Counted from the first letter of the stretch, positions 6,722-15,262 are shown. The stretch: DNA of 16,294 nt from Paracoccaceae bacterium (GCA_013214715.1 JABSSB010000023.1:3066-19359); one strand, 5' to 3'. The notes: generated by a model from the letters alone, not told the origin. A program made the numbers and translations.

Positions 6722-8347
6722 CTACGGCAGCTGCAACCTTGGCGACAAGGCGCGGGGGTCGATCTTTAGATGCAAGAGCGCGGGAGTGTCCGCTGCAAGT
6801 GCGGCGGTCAAAGCCGCGGGGAAGGTCTCTGTTCTGTCGACGCTCAGACCCAGCCCGCCATGCGCCTGCGCCAGCGCCGCAAAATCCGGGTTCGCCATGC
6901 CCGTGCCGGACACACGACCGGGATAGTGTTTTTCCTGATGCATCCGGATCGTGCCATACATGCCATTGTCGCAGACCAGCACGATCACATTGGCCCCTTC
7001 GGCGCAGGCGGTGGCAAATTCTTGGCTGACCATCTGAAAGCACCCATCCCCCGCCAGACAGATTACCGGGCGGTCAGGATGCGCGATCTTGGCGGCAATC
7101 GCCGCGGGCAGCCCATACCCCATGGAGCCCGAGGTCGGCGCAAGCTGCGTCCTCCAGCCTCGATATTGGTAATAGCGGTGCAGCCAGGCCGAATAATTCC
7201 CCGCGCCATTGGTCAGGATCGCGTCGGCGGGCAGCCTATCGCGCAGATGGGTGACCACCTGTTCCAGCTTCAGATCGCCCGGCGTGTCTTGTGGCTGCTG
7301 CCAGCGATCGTAATCGGCGCGCGCCTGCGTCAGCCATGCGCCGCCCGCGCGGCGTTTCGCAGTGGCGGCCAGCTGCTGGGCAAAAGGCCCGGGGCAGGCC
7401 GTGACCGCAAAATCGGGGCGATAGACGCGGCCGATCTCGGATGGATCGCCATGCACATGGATCAGGCTTTGGCGCGCCACAGGCGGCGTCAGCAGCGTGT
7501 AGCCGGAGGTCGTGATCTCTCCCAACCGCGCGCCAAGCGCCAAGATCAGATCGGCCTCCTTCACCCGTTGTGCCAGCGCCGGGTTGATGCCGATGCCCAC
7601 ATCCCCCACGTAATTCGGGTGCCGATTGTCGAGGTAATCCTGACAGCGGAAAGACGCGCCCACGGGCAGGCCCATTGCCGCGGCAAAATCACCGATCGCC
7701 TGCGTGGCCTCGGCCGACCAGCCGCCGCCGCCGATGATCACGAAAGGGCGCTCTGCCTTGGCTAACCGATCCACCACCTCGGCCACATCGGCGTCGGCTG
7801 CGCGGCCCGAGGGCAGGGTGGCAGCAGGTGCCGGCGCGCCTGTCGCGGGGCCGGACAGCATGTCTTCGGGCAGGGCCAGAACCACGGGGCCGGGACGGCC
7901 TGTCTGGGCGATATGGAAGGCATGGCTGACATATTCAGGGATGCGGTCTGCGCGATCAATCTCGGCCACCCATTTGGCCAGCGGGCCAAACATGGCGCGG
8001 TAGTCGACCTCCTGAAAGGCTTCGCGGTCGCGTTGGTCGCTGGCGACCTGCCCGATGAACAGCACCATGGGCGTGCTGTCCTGCATCGCGATATGCACGC
8101 CTGCGCTGGCATTGGTGGCGCCGGGGCCGCGCGTGACAAAGGCGACACCGGGCCGCCCCGTCAGCTTGCCTGTGGCCTCTGCCATCATTGCGGCGCCGCC
8201 TTCCTGCCGGGCAGTGACCACGCGAATACCGCTGTCGTAGAACCCGTCCAACGCGGCCAGAAAGCTTTCGCCGGGGATCGAAAACACCCGCTCCACCCCC
8301 TGCGCCTCAAGGCATTTCACCAAAAGCGCCCCACCATGCTGAGCCAT
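6722..8347 (-). CDS. acetolactate-synthase-like thiamine diphosphate enzyme
   Basis: The protein has 541 residues in the acetolactate synthase / pyruvate oxidase / benzoylformate decarboxylase superfamily. The N-terminal PYR domain carries the cofactor-activating glutamate E49 (ARQEGGAAMMAEA), followed by VTRGPGATNASAGVHIA and the central domain. The C-terminal PP domain has the TPP-metal motif starting GDGCFQ at 433 and ending DNGMYGT about 28 residues later. The start at 8347 follows a very strong GGGGAGGAT ribosome site; the frame upstream runs into aglA and is not used. E49 argues against glyoxylate carboligase, which has Val there. No small regulatory subunit gene is adjacent, so biosynthetic IlvB is unlikely. 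Substrate is unknown: a 2-oxoacid decarboxylase or carboligase is the fair call. It lies 58 bases after aglA on the same strand, probably co-transcribed. Confidence 0.85.
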   Translation of the reverse strand: MAQHGGALLVKCLEAQGVERVFSIPGESFLAALDGFYDSGIRVVTARQEGGAAMMAEATGKLTGRPGVAFVTRGPGATNASAGVHIAMQDSTPMVLFIGQVASDQRDREAFQEVDYRAMFGPLAKWVAEIDRADRIPEYVSHAFHIAQTGRPGPVVLALPEDMLSGPATGAPAPAATLPSGRAADADVAEVVDRLAKAERPFVIIGGGGWSAEATQAIGDFAAAMGLPVGASFRCQDYLDNRHPNYVGDVGIGINPALAQRVKEADLILALGARLGEITTSGYTLLTPPVARQSLIHVHGDPSEIGRVYRPDFAVTACPGPFAQQLAATAKRRAGGAWLTQARADYDRWQQPQDTPGDLKLEQVVTHLRDRLPADAILTNGAGNYSAWLHRYYQYRGWRTQLAPTSGSMGYGLPAAIAAKIAHPDRPVICLAGDGCFQMVSQEFATACAEGANVIVLVCDNGMYGTIRMHQEKHYPGRVSGTGMANPDFAALAQAHGGLGLSVDRTETFPAALTAALAADTPALLHLKIDPRALSPRLQLP

Positions 8348-8405
8348 CTTATCCTCCCCGGCTGTCGCGCGAAGATCACCACAGCCGGCAGGCAGGTGCA
8401 ATGGA

Positions 8406-10064
8406 TCAGGCTTGCGTAACCTCTGCAAAAGCGGCCGAGATCGGCGCCAACAGCAGCGTCTCCCCGTCAAAGCCCACGCCTTTCAGCGGCGTGGCCTCGG
8501 CGGGCAGGGGAATCGTGACCGGTGCCGCGCCAAGGTTGAAGGCACAGAACGTGACCTCTCCTTCAGTTTCGCGGGTGAACACCAGTGCCCCTTCAGGCGC
8601 GTCGTGGAAGGTGATTTCCCCGGTGATCAAAGATGGCCGCCCCGCGCGCCAGTGCAGATGGGTGCGATATTGTTCCATCGCGCTGGCAGGTTGGCCAGCT
8701 TGTTGATCCACCGCCAGCGGCAGATGCTCCTGCGGCACAGGCAGCCATGTCTTGTTGGCGTCGGAAAAGCCTGCCTGCGGCCCGGTTTTGGTCCAGACCA
8801 TCGGTGTGCGGCAGCCATCGCGGCCTTTGAATTCAGGCCAAAAGGTGATGCCGTAAGGATCAACCAGATCTTCAAATGCGACATCCGCCTCGGGCAGGCC
8901 GAGCTCTTCGCCCTGATAGATGCAGACCGATCCGCGCAGCGATGTCAAAAGCTGCACGGCAAAGCCGGCCAGTTGCATGGGGTCATCGCAATGCTCGGCC
9001 CAGCGGGTCATGTGGCGCTGCACGTCATGGTTGGAAAACGCCCAGCAGGGCCAAGATGTGCCATCGGCAAAGCGGTCGCTGGCCTCGGTAAAAGCTTCGA
9101 CGCAGCCGCGGAAATGCTCGGGCGAGAATTTCGGCCCCAGCATGTCGAAGGAATAACACATCTGCAGAAGATCATCGCCCGCGGTGTATTCGGCCATGGT
9201 TTGCAGGCTGCGCGATCCATCGCCGACCTCTCCCACCGCTGCAGCGCCGGGATAGCTGTCGAGCAAGGCGCGGAAGCGTTTCAGGAAGGGGATATTTTCC
9301 GGCTGCGTCTTGTCGTGGATATGCTGCTGATAGCCATAGGGGTTCACCTCGGGCGCGTCGATCCCCGCGCCTGCGCTGCGATCGGCGGGCGGGTTGTCGG
9401 TCAGATCGGCGTTGTGGACATAGAAATTCACCGTATCCAGCCGGAAGCCATCCACGCCGCGCTCCAGCCAGAAGCGCACAGTGTCCAGCAGCGCATCCTG
9501 CACCTCCATGATATGAAAGTTCAGATCCGGCTGACTGTTTAGGAAATTGTGCAGGTAATACTGGCAGCGCCGCGCATCCCAGGTCCAGGCCGAGCCGCCA
9601 AAGACGGACTGCCAATTGTTAGGCGGCGTCCCATCGGCTTTGGCATCAGCCCAGACATACCAGTCGGCTTTGGAATTGGTCTTGTCTGCGCGGCTTTCCC
9701 CGAACCACGGGTGCTGGTCAGAGCTATGCGACAGCACCTGATCGATCATCACCCGCAGGCCCAGATCATGCGCGCGGGCCACCATCACGTCAAAATCGTC
9801 AAGCGTGCCGAAAACCGGATCGACGCCGCAATAATCGCTGACGTCATAGCCGAAATCCTTCATAGGCGAGGTAAAGAAGGGCGACAGCCAGATTGCATCC
9901 ACGCCCAGCGATTTGATGTGATCCAGGCGTTCGGTGATGCCTTTGATGTCACCCACGCCATTGCCGGTGCTGTCCTGATAGCTGCGCGGATAGATCTGAT
10001 AGATCACCGCGCCGCGCCACCAATCGGGATTGCCGGACAATTGGCTGTTCGATGCTGCACTCAT
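8406..10064 (-). CDS. aglA: alpha-glucosidase, GH13 family
   Basis: The product is a 552-residue cytosolic enzyme hydrolysing terminal alpha-linked glucose from maltose-, sucrose- or trehalose-type oligosaccharides. It begins DWWRGAVIYQIYPRSYQDS, the standard N-terminus of the oligo-1,6-glucosidase/alpha-glucosidase branch. The catalytic triad is visible: nucleophile D210 in GFRLDTVNFY, acid/base E279 in AVGEVGDG, and D347 in FSNHDVQRH. The TIM barrel (about 20-450) is followed by a beta-sandwich ending near AFAEVTQA. AAAGAGG lies nine bases before the ATG at 10064; an in-frame ATG at 10109 lacks a ribosome site and family similarity. No signal peptide is seen. It closely resembles rhizobial AglA in recalled sequence, but the usual aglEFGK transporter genes are not beside it. 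The TPP-enzyme gene follows by 58 bases. Confidence 0.92.
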   Translation of the reverse strand: MSAASNSQLSGNPDWWRGAVIYQIYPRSYQDSTGNGVGDIKGITERLDHIKSLGVDAIWLSPFFTSPMKDFGYDVSDYCGVDPVFGTLDDFDVMVARAHDLGLRVMIDQVLSHSSDQHPWFGESRADKTNSKADWYVWADAKADGTPPNNWQSVFGGSAWTWDARRCQYYLHNFLNSQPDLNFHIMEVQDALLDTVRFWLERGVDGFRLDTVNFYVHNADLTDNPPADRSAGAGIDAPEVNPYGYQQHIHDKTQPENIPFLKRFRALLDSYPGAAAVGEVGDGSRSLQTMAEYTAGDDLLQMCYSFDMLGPKFSPEHFRGCVEAFTEASDRFADGTSWPCWAFSNHDVQRHMTRWAEHCDDPMQLAGFAVQLLTSLRGSVCIYQGEELGLPEADVAFEDLVDPYGITFWPEFKGRDGCRTPMVWTKTGPQAGFSDANKTWLPVPQEHLPLAVDQQAGQPASAMEQYRTHLHWRAGRPSLITGEITFHDAPEGALVFTRETEGEVTFCAFNLGAAPVTIPLPAEATPLKGVGFDGETLLLAPISAAFAEVTQA

Positions 10065-10160
10065 GGGTGGCCTCTTTGTGGAAGTAATGTGGGATGTTGG
10101 CGCTATCATTGGCGGATTTTAGGGGGCTTGCCAAGTGTCCCTTTGCTGTACCAGGGCAAT

Positions 10161-10233
10161 CAACCACCCGCCCGGAATCAAGGCGCGCAGCGCCGCCGGG
10201 CATCGCCCGACCGCCCCTTCGGGCGGGCGATTG
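10161..10233. repeat. GC-rich imperfect palindrome between aglA and gci
   Basis: CAACCACCCGCCCG (10161-10174) is an inverted, 12-of-14 match of CGGGCGGGCGATTG (10220-10233). Nested inside are three further hairpins: GGCGC-GCA-GCGCC (10182-10194), CGGGC-ATC-GCCCG (10197-10209) and CCGCCC-CTTC-GGGCGG (10211-10226). The nesting is typical of extragenic palindromic elements; it lies on the promoter side of aglA. Confidence 0.55.
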
Positions 10234-10333
10234 GCCAGCGATATTCATTGATCCAACCGAGAAGTTGTTTCTAGGCATAAAATACCAAACGCTATCGTTG
10301 CGTCGCCCACCCGGCGGTCGGGCGATGCCCGGC
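10195..10333. repeat. BIME-like pair of 21-bp perfect inverted repeats
   Basis: Bases 10195-10215 and 10313-10333 are perfect 21-base inverted copies 97 bases apart. Each copy holds a 13-base hairpin unit, CGGGC-ATC-GCCCG (10197-10209) or its complement (10319-10331), plus an ACCGCC tail. Two palindromic units in opposite orientation are the layout of REP pairs (BIMEs). The right copy begins exactly at the base after the gci stop, so on the minus strand it would also fold directly behind the gci-garR transcript. No target duplication was seen at the outer edges. Confidence 0.65.
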
Positions 10334-11467
10334 TCACAGCTCGGGCCGATACCGCTTCAACGCGTCCCTGTTGATCTCAATCCCCAAACCCGGCCCGTCG
10401 GGCACGGACACCACCCCGCCCACGGGCGCCAGCGGCTGCGTCAGCACCTCTTGCCGAAACGGCATTTCGGTGCAGTCAAATTCCAGCATCGGCACTAGCG
10501 GTGCGGGGCGTGGCGGGTTAGGAGGCAGGGCAGAGATATACTGCAACGCCGCCGCGATCTGCACGCCGGTGCCCCAGACATGCGGGACCAGCCGAACACC
10601 GTGCAACGCGCATAGATCGGCAATCCGCCGCCCTTCGGTGAAGCCGCCGGTGCCGCCCAGATCGGGTTGCAGAATGTCGATGCAACGCCGCTCGACCGCG
10701 TCTTTCATCGCCCAGCGGCCATGCCAAGTTTCACCCCCTGCCACGGGGATCGGCTGGCCTCCGCGCACATCGAGATAGGCATCCATAAGCTCGGGCAGAA
10801 CGGGCTCTTCGAACCAGTCGATGTCATAAGGCTCGGCCAATCGGCCGAGCCGGATCGCCTCAACCACGTCATAGCCGTGATTGGCGTCGATCATAAGTCG
10901 CATCTGCGGCCCGATGGCCTCGCGACAGGCGGCGATCACGGCCAGGTCTTCGTCGACGTCAAAGCCGATCTTGATCTTCGCCGCGCCAAAGCCCTGCGCC
11001 TTGTAGCGTTGCAGCTCTGCCGGAATATCATCGACCCGCGCCAGCCCCGGCTTGGCGAAACCGCCCGTGGCATAGGCTGGAACCACCTCGAAAAACCGAC
11101 CGCCCAAAAGCGTGGCTACCGACACGCCCAGGGCTTTCCCCTTGAGATCCCAAAGCGCCATGTCGATCCCCGACAGCGCCGTGATCGTCAGCCCGCGCTG
11201 GCCGGGATCGCGAAAGCGATGATAGGTCTCTAGCCACAGCTTTTCGGTCTCCAGCGGATCGCGGCCGATCAACCCCGGCGCCATGCCCGCAACCACGGCG
11301 GCATTCATCTGCGCTGGTCCCAGAGATTCGCCCCAGCCGGTCAATCCCTCATCTGTCTGCACCTCCACCAGCAGATGCAGGCGGCTGTCGAAATAGGCCG
11401 AGGCGCTTTGAAAGGGCTGCGCCAGCCGATGTTCCAGCAGATGCGTGGTGATGGCCGTGATCTTCAT
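10334..11467 (-). CDS. gci: D-galactarolactone cycloisomerase (enolase superfamily)
   Basis: This enzyme opens D-galactaro-1,4-lactone (and D-glucaro-1,4-lactone) to 3-deoxy-2-keto-hexarate in the oxidative hexuronate pathway. It has 377 residues. The N-terminus (MKITAITTHLLEHRLAQPF), the GINRD-type C-terminus (GPGLGIEINRDALKRY) and residue numbering match recalled Agrobacterium Gci almost position for position. K164-I-K166 is the catalytic lysine motif, D194 (IDANHGY), E220 and E246 are metal ligands, and H296 is in HVWGTG. This makes it a much better fit to Gci than to mandelate racemase or muconate cycloisomerase. The ATG overlaps the stop of the garR-like gene by four bases (ATGA, 11464-11467), implying translational coupling. 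A partial udh gene in the same locus makes the lactone that Gci uses. No kdgD gene is in view. Confidence 0.9.
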   Translation of the reverse strand: MKITAITTHLLEHRLAQPFQSASAYFDSRLHLLVEVQTDEGLTGWGESLGPAQMNAAVVAGMAPGLIGRDPLETEKLWLETYHRFRDPGQRGLTITALSGIDMALWDLKGKALGVSVATLLGGRFFEVVPAYATGGFAKPGLARVDDIPAELQRYKAQGFGAAKIKIGFDVDEDLAVIAACREAIGPQMRLMIDANHGYDVVEAIRLGRLAEPYDIDWFEEPVLPELMDAYLDVRGGQPIPVAGGETWHGRWAMKDAVERRCIDILQPDLGGTGGFTEGRRIADLCALHGVRLVPHVWGTGVQIAAALQYISALPPNPPRPAPLVPMLEFDCTEMPFRQEVLTQPLAPVGGVVSVPDGPGLGIEINRDALKRYRPEL

Positions 11468-12342
11468 GATGCATCCATCCCATTGCGCGCACGCAGTTCC
11501 AGATAAAGCGCCGCGTGATCCAGATCGCCGCCCTGCATCTGATCCACCAGATGGCCAAAGCGCGCCTGGATCGCCTCGGTCGCGGGCAGGGTCAGACCCA
11601 AATCCTGCGCTTCGGCCATGATGTTGTTGAGATCCTTCAACTGCACCGAACTGGCCCCACCGGGGATGAAATTGCCCTCGCTCATCCGTGCGCCATGCTG
11701 TTGCAGGATCGTGCTATCGGCAAAGCCGCCGCGCAAAGCCTCGCGCACAGCCGCCGGGTCTGCGCCACCTTCCTGCAAAAGAAGCGTTGCTTCCGCCACG
11801 GCGGAAATGGCAATGGCCACAATCGCCTGATTGGCCAGTTTCGCCAGCATCCCCGCGCCGGATGGGCCGACGCGGACCGGGCGGCCCATCGCCTCCAGCA
11901 CCGGGCTTGCGCGGTCAAACACAGCCGCCCCGCCTCCGACCATGATCGCCAATGTCCCGGCCTCGGCCCCCGCTGTTCCTCCCGACACGGGCGCGTCCAG
12001 ATGCGCCAGCCCGAACCCCGCCAGATCCGCCGCCTGCGCGCGCGCTTGCTCGGGTTTGACAGAGGCCATTTCGATCCAGATGCCGCCCTCGGGCAGGGCC
12101 GCGCGCAGCGGCGCACCCGCCAGAACCTCTTCCGTGGCGCAGCCATCGGAGAGGATCGAGATCACGATCTCCGCCGCCGCCACGGCCTGTGCCGGAGTGG
12201 CTGCAACCACTGCGCCCTCGGGACCAAGCGCCATAGCTTTGGCAGGATCGCGGTTCCAGACCGTGACCTGATGACCTGCCGCCAACAGATTGCGCGCCAT
12301 CGGTGCGCCCATCCGACCGATCCCCAGAAAGCCGATCTTCAT
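11464..12342 (-). CDS. beta-hydroxyacid dehydrogenase (tartronate semialdehyde reductase-like)
   Basis: The protein has 292 residues in the 3-hydroxyisobutyrate dehydrogenase / GarR family. GFLGIGRMGAPMARNL at residues 4-19 is the NAD(P)-binding loop (GxGxxG 7-12). N30-R31-D32 follows the second strand. DAPVSGGTAGAEAGTL at 116-131 is the substrate-binding block, with S120, G121 and G122. K168 in MLAKLANQ is the catalytic lysine, with N171 beside it. GGGAGGAG just before the ATG at 12342 fixes the start; the 35 codons upstream in frame cover the promoter region. It is coupled to gci by an ATGA overlap. From that context I infer reduction of tartronate semialdehyde, made by aldol cleavage of the keto-deoxy-hexarate, to glycerate. 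3-hydroxyisobutyrate or succinate-semialdehyde substrates cannot be excluded. Confidence 0.85.
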   Translation of the reverse strand: MKIGFLGIGRMGAPMARNLLAAGHQVTVWNRDPAKAMALGPEGAVVAATPAQAVAAAEIVISILSDGCATEEVLAGAPLRAALPEGGIWIEMASVKPEQARAQAADLAGFGLAHLDAPVSGGTAGAEAGTLAIMVGGGAAVFDRASPVLEAMGRPVRVGPSGAGMLAKLANQAIVAIAISAVAEATLLLQEGGADPAAVREALRGGFADSTILQQHGARMSEGNFIPGGASSVQLKDLNNIMAEAQDLGLTLPATEAIQARFGHLVDQMQGGDLDHAALYLELRARNGMDAS

Positions 12343-12368
12343 GCTGCTCCTCCCTCGCTCGCCTCGGT

Positions 12369-12386
12369 GATGCCACGCGATGCCAC
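12369..12386. promoter_or_regulatory. GATGCCAC direct repeat in the divergent control region
   Basis: GATGCCAC occurs at 12369-12376 and again at 12379-12386, a ten-base period that puts both copies on the same face of the helix. It lies 26 bases upstream of the garR-like start, within the 145-bp region between the two divergent operons. TATACA on the minus strand (12397-12392) just upstream could be a -10 element, but no good -35 was found. This is a possible operator; chance is not excluded. Confidence 0.25.
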
Positions 12387-12487
12387 CACTTGTATAGAGT
12401 CTGCCCTTGCAACTCGCGGCCGCTTCTCCGACAGTGCCTGCGGTCACCCGTTACAGGGTAGTGTGAGCATCCAAAAGGACAGGACGA

Positions 12488-14269
12488 ATGGCAAACCGTG
12501 CGCTGCGGTCGCAGAAATGGTTCAACAATCCCGACAATCGGGAGATGACGGCGCTGTATCTCGAACGCTATCTGAATTACGGCCTCACGCGGGAAGAGCT
12601 GCAATCGGGAAAACCGATCATCGCCATTGCCCAGACCGGCAGCGATCTGAGCCCTTGCAACCGCCACCATGTCGAACTGTCCAAACGCGTGCGCGACGGC
12701 GTGATCGCGGCGGGCGGCACGGTGATCGAAGTGCCCGTGCATCCGATTCAGGAAACCGGCAAGCGCCCCACGGCAAGCCTTGATCGCAATCTCGCTTATC
12801 TGTCGCTGGTGGAAACGCTGCATGGCTATCCGCTGGATGGCGTTGTGCTGAATATTGGCTGTGACAAGACCACGCCCGCGCTGCTGATGGCGGCGGCCAC
12901 GGTGAACATCCCCGCCATCGCGTTTTCCGTCGGCCCGATGCTGAATGGCTGGTTTCAGGGCCAGCGCACCGGCTCGGGGACCATTGTCTGGAAAGCGCGC
13001 GAGATGCACGCCGCCGGAGAGATTGACGATGACGGGTTCATGGAGATCGTCGCCTCCTCGACCCCCTCGGTGGGCTATTGCAACACGATGGGCACCGCCA
13101 CGACGATGAATTCCTTAGCCGAGGCGCTGGGGATGCAACTGCCCGGCTCTGCCGCGATCCCGGCGCCCTATCGCGAACGCGGGCAGATGGCCTATGAGAC
13201 CGGCAAGCGCATCGTCGAGATGGTGCATAGGGACCTCAAACCCTCTGACATCATGACGCGCAAGGCGTTCGAAAACGCGATTGTTGTGAACTCGGCCATT
13301 GGCGGGTCGACCAATGCGCCGATCCATCTGAACGGGATTGCGCGGCATCTGGGGATCGAGCTGACCAATGATGACTGGCAGCGGCTGGGTCACAAGGTGC
13401 CTTTGCTGGTGAACCTCCAGCCCGCCGGAGAGTATCTGGGCGAAGACTACCACCGCGCGGGCGGTGTGCCTGCCGTGATCGGGGAGTTGATTGCCGAAGG
13501 GCTCTTGCCGCATCTCGACGCGATCACCGCAAATGGAGCCAGCATCGGGGCCAATTGCATCGATACGCGCAGCGAAAACACCGACGTGATCAAACCTGTC
13601 TCTGACCCGATGAAACAGGATGCGGGTTTCATCAATCTGACCGGCAATCTCTTTGACAGCGCGATCATGAAAACCTCTGTCATCAGTGATGAGTTTCACA
13701 ACCGCTATCTGTCGAACCCCGATGACCCCGACGCCTTTGAAGGCCGCGCCATCGTCTTTGACGGGCCGGAAGATTTCCATGCCCGCATCGATGATGAAAG
13801 CCTTGGTATTGACGAAGATTGCATCCTGATCATGCGTGGGGCCGGACCCATCGGCTACCCCGGTGCGGCCGAGGTCGTGAACATGCGCCCACCTGCCTAT
13901 CTGCTTAAACGCGATGTGCATGCGCTGCCCTGCATCGGGGATGGGCGGCAATCGGGCACCTCGGGCAGCCCGTCGATCCTCAACGCCTCGCCCGAAGCGG
14001 CGGCAGGCGGTGGGCTGGCTTTGGTGCAAACAGGCGACCGGTTGCGCGTTGATCTGCGCGCCTGCACGGTGACCATGCAGGTGTCGGACGAAGAGTTGGA
14101 CGCCCGCCGCGCGGCCCTGCCTGAACGGCCGTTTACACCGGACAGCCAGACCCCGTGGCAAGAGATTTTCCGCGAACGGGTAGAGCCGCTTTCCAAAGGG
14201 ATGACCCTGCGTGGGGCCGATGCCTATCGCGACATCGCGGCCCGGTCGATGCCGCGTGACAGTCACTGA
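12488..14269 (+). CDS. sugar-acid dehydratase, IlvD/Edd family (xylonate/arabonate type)
   Basis: It removes water from an aldonate to give a 2-keto-3-deoxy acid. The protein has 593 residues. It starts KWFNNPDNREMTALYLERYL, the signature N-terminus of pentonate dehydratases, and closely resembles recalled Caulobacter XylD (595 residues) and Rhizobium arabinonate dehydratase. The three [2Fe-2S] cysteines are C57 (SPCNRHH), C125 (GCDKTTPA) and C198 (YCNTMGTA). K127 is the lysine that is carboxylated in this family. The active-site loop GDGRQSGTSGSPS starts at 484. D-xylonate, L-arabonate, D-fuconate or D-galactonate are all possible substrates; sequence alone does not decide. AAAGGACAGGA precedes the ATG. 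It heads the rightward operon, 12 bases before the next gene. Confidence 0.9.
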   Translation: MANRALRSQKWFNNPDNREMTALYLERYLNYGLTREELQSGKPIIAIAQTGSDLSPCNRHHVELSKRVRDGVIAAGGTVIEVPVHPIQETGKRPTASLDRNLAYLSLVETLHGYPLDGVVLNIGCDKTTPALLMAAATVNIPAIAFSVGPMLNGWFQGQRTGSGTIVWKAREMHAAGEIDDDGFMEIVASSTPSVGYCNTMGTATTMNSLAEALGMQLPGSAAIPAPYRERGQMAYETGKRIVEMVHRDLKPSDIMTRKAFENAIVVNSAIGGSTNAPIHLNGIARHLGIELTNDDWQRLGHKVPLLVNLQPAGEYLGEDYHRAGGVPAVIGELIAEGLLPHLDAITANGASIGANCIDTRSENTDVIKPVSDPMKQDAGFINLTGNLFDSAIMKTSVISDEFHNRYLSNPDDPDAFEGRAIVFDGPEDFHARIDDESLGIDEDCILIMRGAGPIGYPGAAEVVNMRPPAYLLKRDVHALPCIGDGRQSGTSGSPSILNASPEAAAGGGLALVQTGDRLRVDLRACTVTMQVSDEELDARRAALPERPFTPDSQTPWQEIFRERVEPLSKGMTLRGADAYRDIAARSMPRDSH

Positions 14270-14281
14270 GAGGGCCGGGGG

Positions 14282-15262
14282 ATGCGCAAACCGGGGCTTT
14301 TGCAGATCGGCCCCGTGCCGGACCGGATGCGGCTGCGGTTTGAAGCCGAATGGCAGGTCACGCGCCTCTTCGATTATGAGGAGGGTGACCGGCTGAATTT
14401 TCTGGCCGGGGCGGGAAGTCAGTTCACTGGCATCGCGACCAGCGGTCATTGGGGCGTGCCGGCCGACATCATGGCCGCGCTGCCCAATCTGAAGGTCATA
14501 TCGTCCAACGGTGTCGGCTATGACACCATCGACGCAGCGGCGGCTGCGGCGCGGGGCGTGCTGGTCAGCCACACGCCGGATGTTCTGAACGATGATGTTG
14601 CGGATACGGCGATCCTGCTGTGGCTGGCGCTGACGCGGCATCTGTTGCAGGGGGATCGCTGGGTCCGGTCGGGGGATTGGGCGACACATGGGGCCTATCC
14701 GCTGACGCGATCGGTCCGGGGGCAGGTGATGGGTATTCTGGGTCTGGGCCGGATCGGGCGCACGATTGCCACCCGCGCCGAAGCCTTCGGCGCCAAAATC
14801 GTCTATCACGGGCGGACCAAGCAGGTCGTGCCTTATGAGTTTTTTGCCTCTCTCACCGATATGGCTGCCGCTTGTGACGTGCTGGTCTGCGTCACGCCGG
14901 GCGGGCCCGAGACGCAGCATCTGGTCGGTGCAGATGTGCTGCGCGCATTGGGGCCTGAGGGTGCGCTGATCAATGTCGCGCGCGGCTCGGTTGTGGATGA
15001 AACTGCACTGATCGCCGCGCTGGACAGTGGCGCGCTGGGCGGGGCAGGGCTTGACGTGTTCGAACATGAACCCAACGTGCCTGCGGCGCTGACCGAGCGC
15101 GAGAATGTGGTGCTGGCCCCGCATATGGCCTCTGGCACAATCGAGACGCGGCAGGCGATGGGCGATCTGGTTTGCGACAACCTCTCGCGCTTTTTGGTGG
15201 ATGGACGTGTGCTGACGCCGGTGCCGGAATGCGCAGATTTGCGGACGGGCGGGTCGGTGTGA
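14282..15262 (+). CDS. D-isomer-specific 2-hydroxyacid dehydrogenase
   Basis: The protein has 326 residues in the glyoxylate/hydroxypyruvate reductase-like branch. The catalytic-domain start is MRKPGLLQIGPVPDRMR. The substrate loop is SNGVGYD at 75-81. The nucleotide-binding GLGRIG lies at 154-159, with HGR at 176-178 after the second strand. R178 in this place usually favours NADP(H) over NAD(H); that cofactor call is inference. Catalytic R234 (NVARGSVVD), E263 (DVFEHEP) and H281 (APHMASG) are all present. AGAGGG precedes the ATG, and the gene follows the dehydratase by 12 bases, so they form one operon. It probably reduces glyoxylate, hydroxypyruvate or another 2-oxoacid made in sugar-acid breakdown; the exact substrate is unknown. 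Confidence 0.88.
   Translation: MRKPGLLQIGPVPDRMRLRFEAEWQVTRLFDYEEGDRLNFLAGAGSQFTGIATSGHWGVPADIMAALPNLKVISSNGVGYDTIDAAAAAARGVLVSHTPDVLNDDVADTAILLWLALTRHLLQGDRWVRSGDWATHGAYPLTRSVRGQVMGILGLGRIGRTIATRAEAFGAKIVYHGRTKQVVPYEFFASLTDMAAACDVLVCVTPGGPETQHLVGADVLRALGPEGALINVARGSVVDETALIAALDSGALGGAGLDVFEHEPNVPAALTERENVVLAPHMASGTIETRQAMGDLVCDNLSRFLVDGRVLTPVPECADLRTGGSV

Noticed and set aside
6447..7043. Minus-strand 198-codon frame spanning the end of the TPP-enzyme gene and the gap
   Set aside because: Most of it is a shifted-frame shadow of the TPP domain, and the part in the gap shows no motif or ribosome site.
6722..8347. Glyoxylate carboligase (gcl) as identity for the TPP enzyme, suggested by the nearby GarR-like gene
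   Set aside because: Glyoxylate carboligase lacks the cofactor-activating glutamate, but E49 is present here. The GarR-like gene is also in a different operon.
10195..10333. Reading the inverted-repeat block as an insertion sequence or transposon
   Set aside because: The 97-base centre is too short to code for a transposase, and no target-site duplication is visible at the outer edges.
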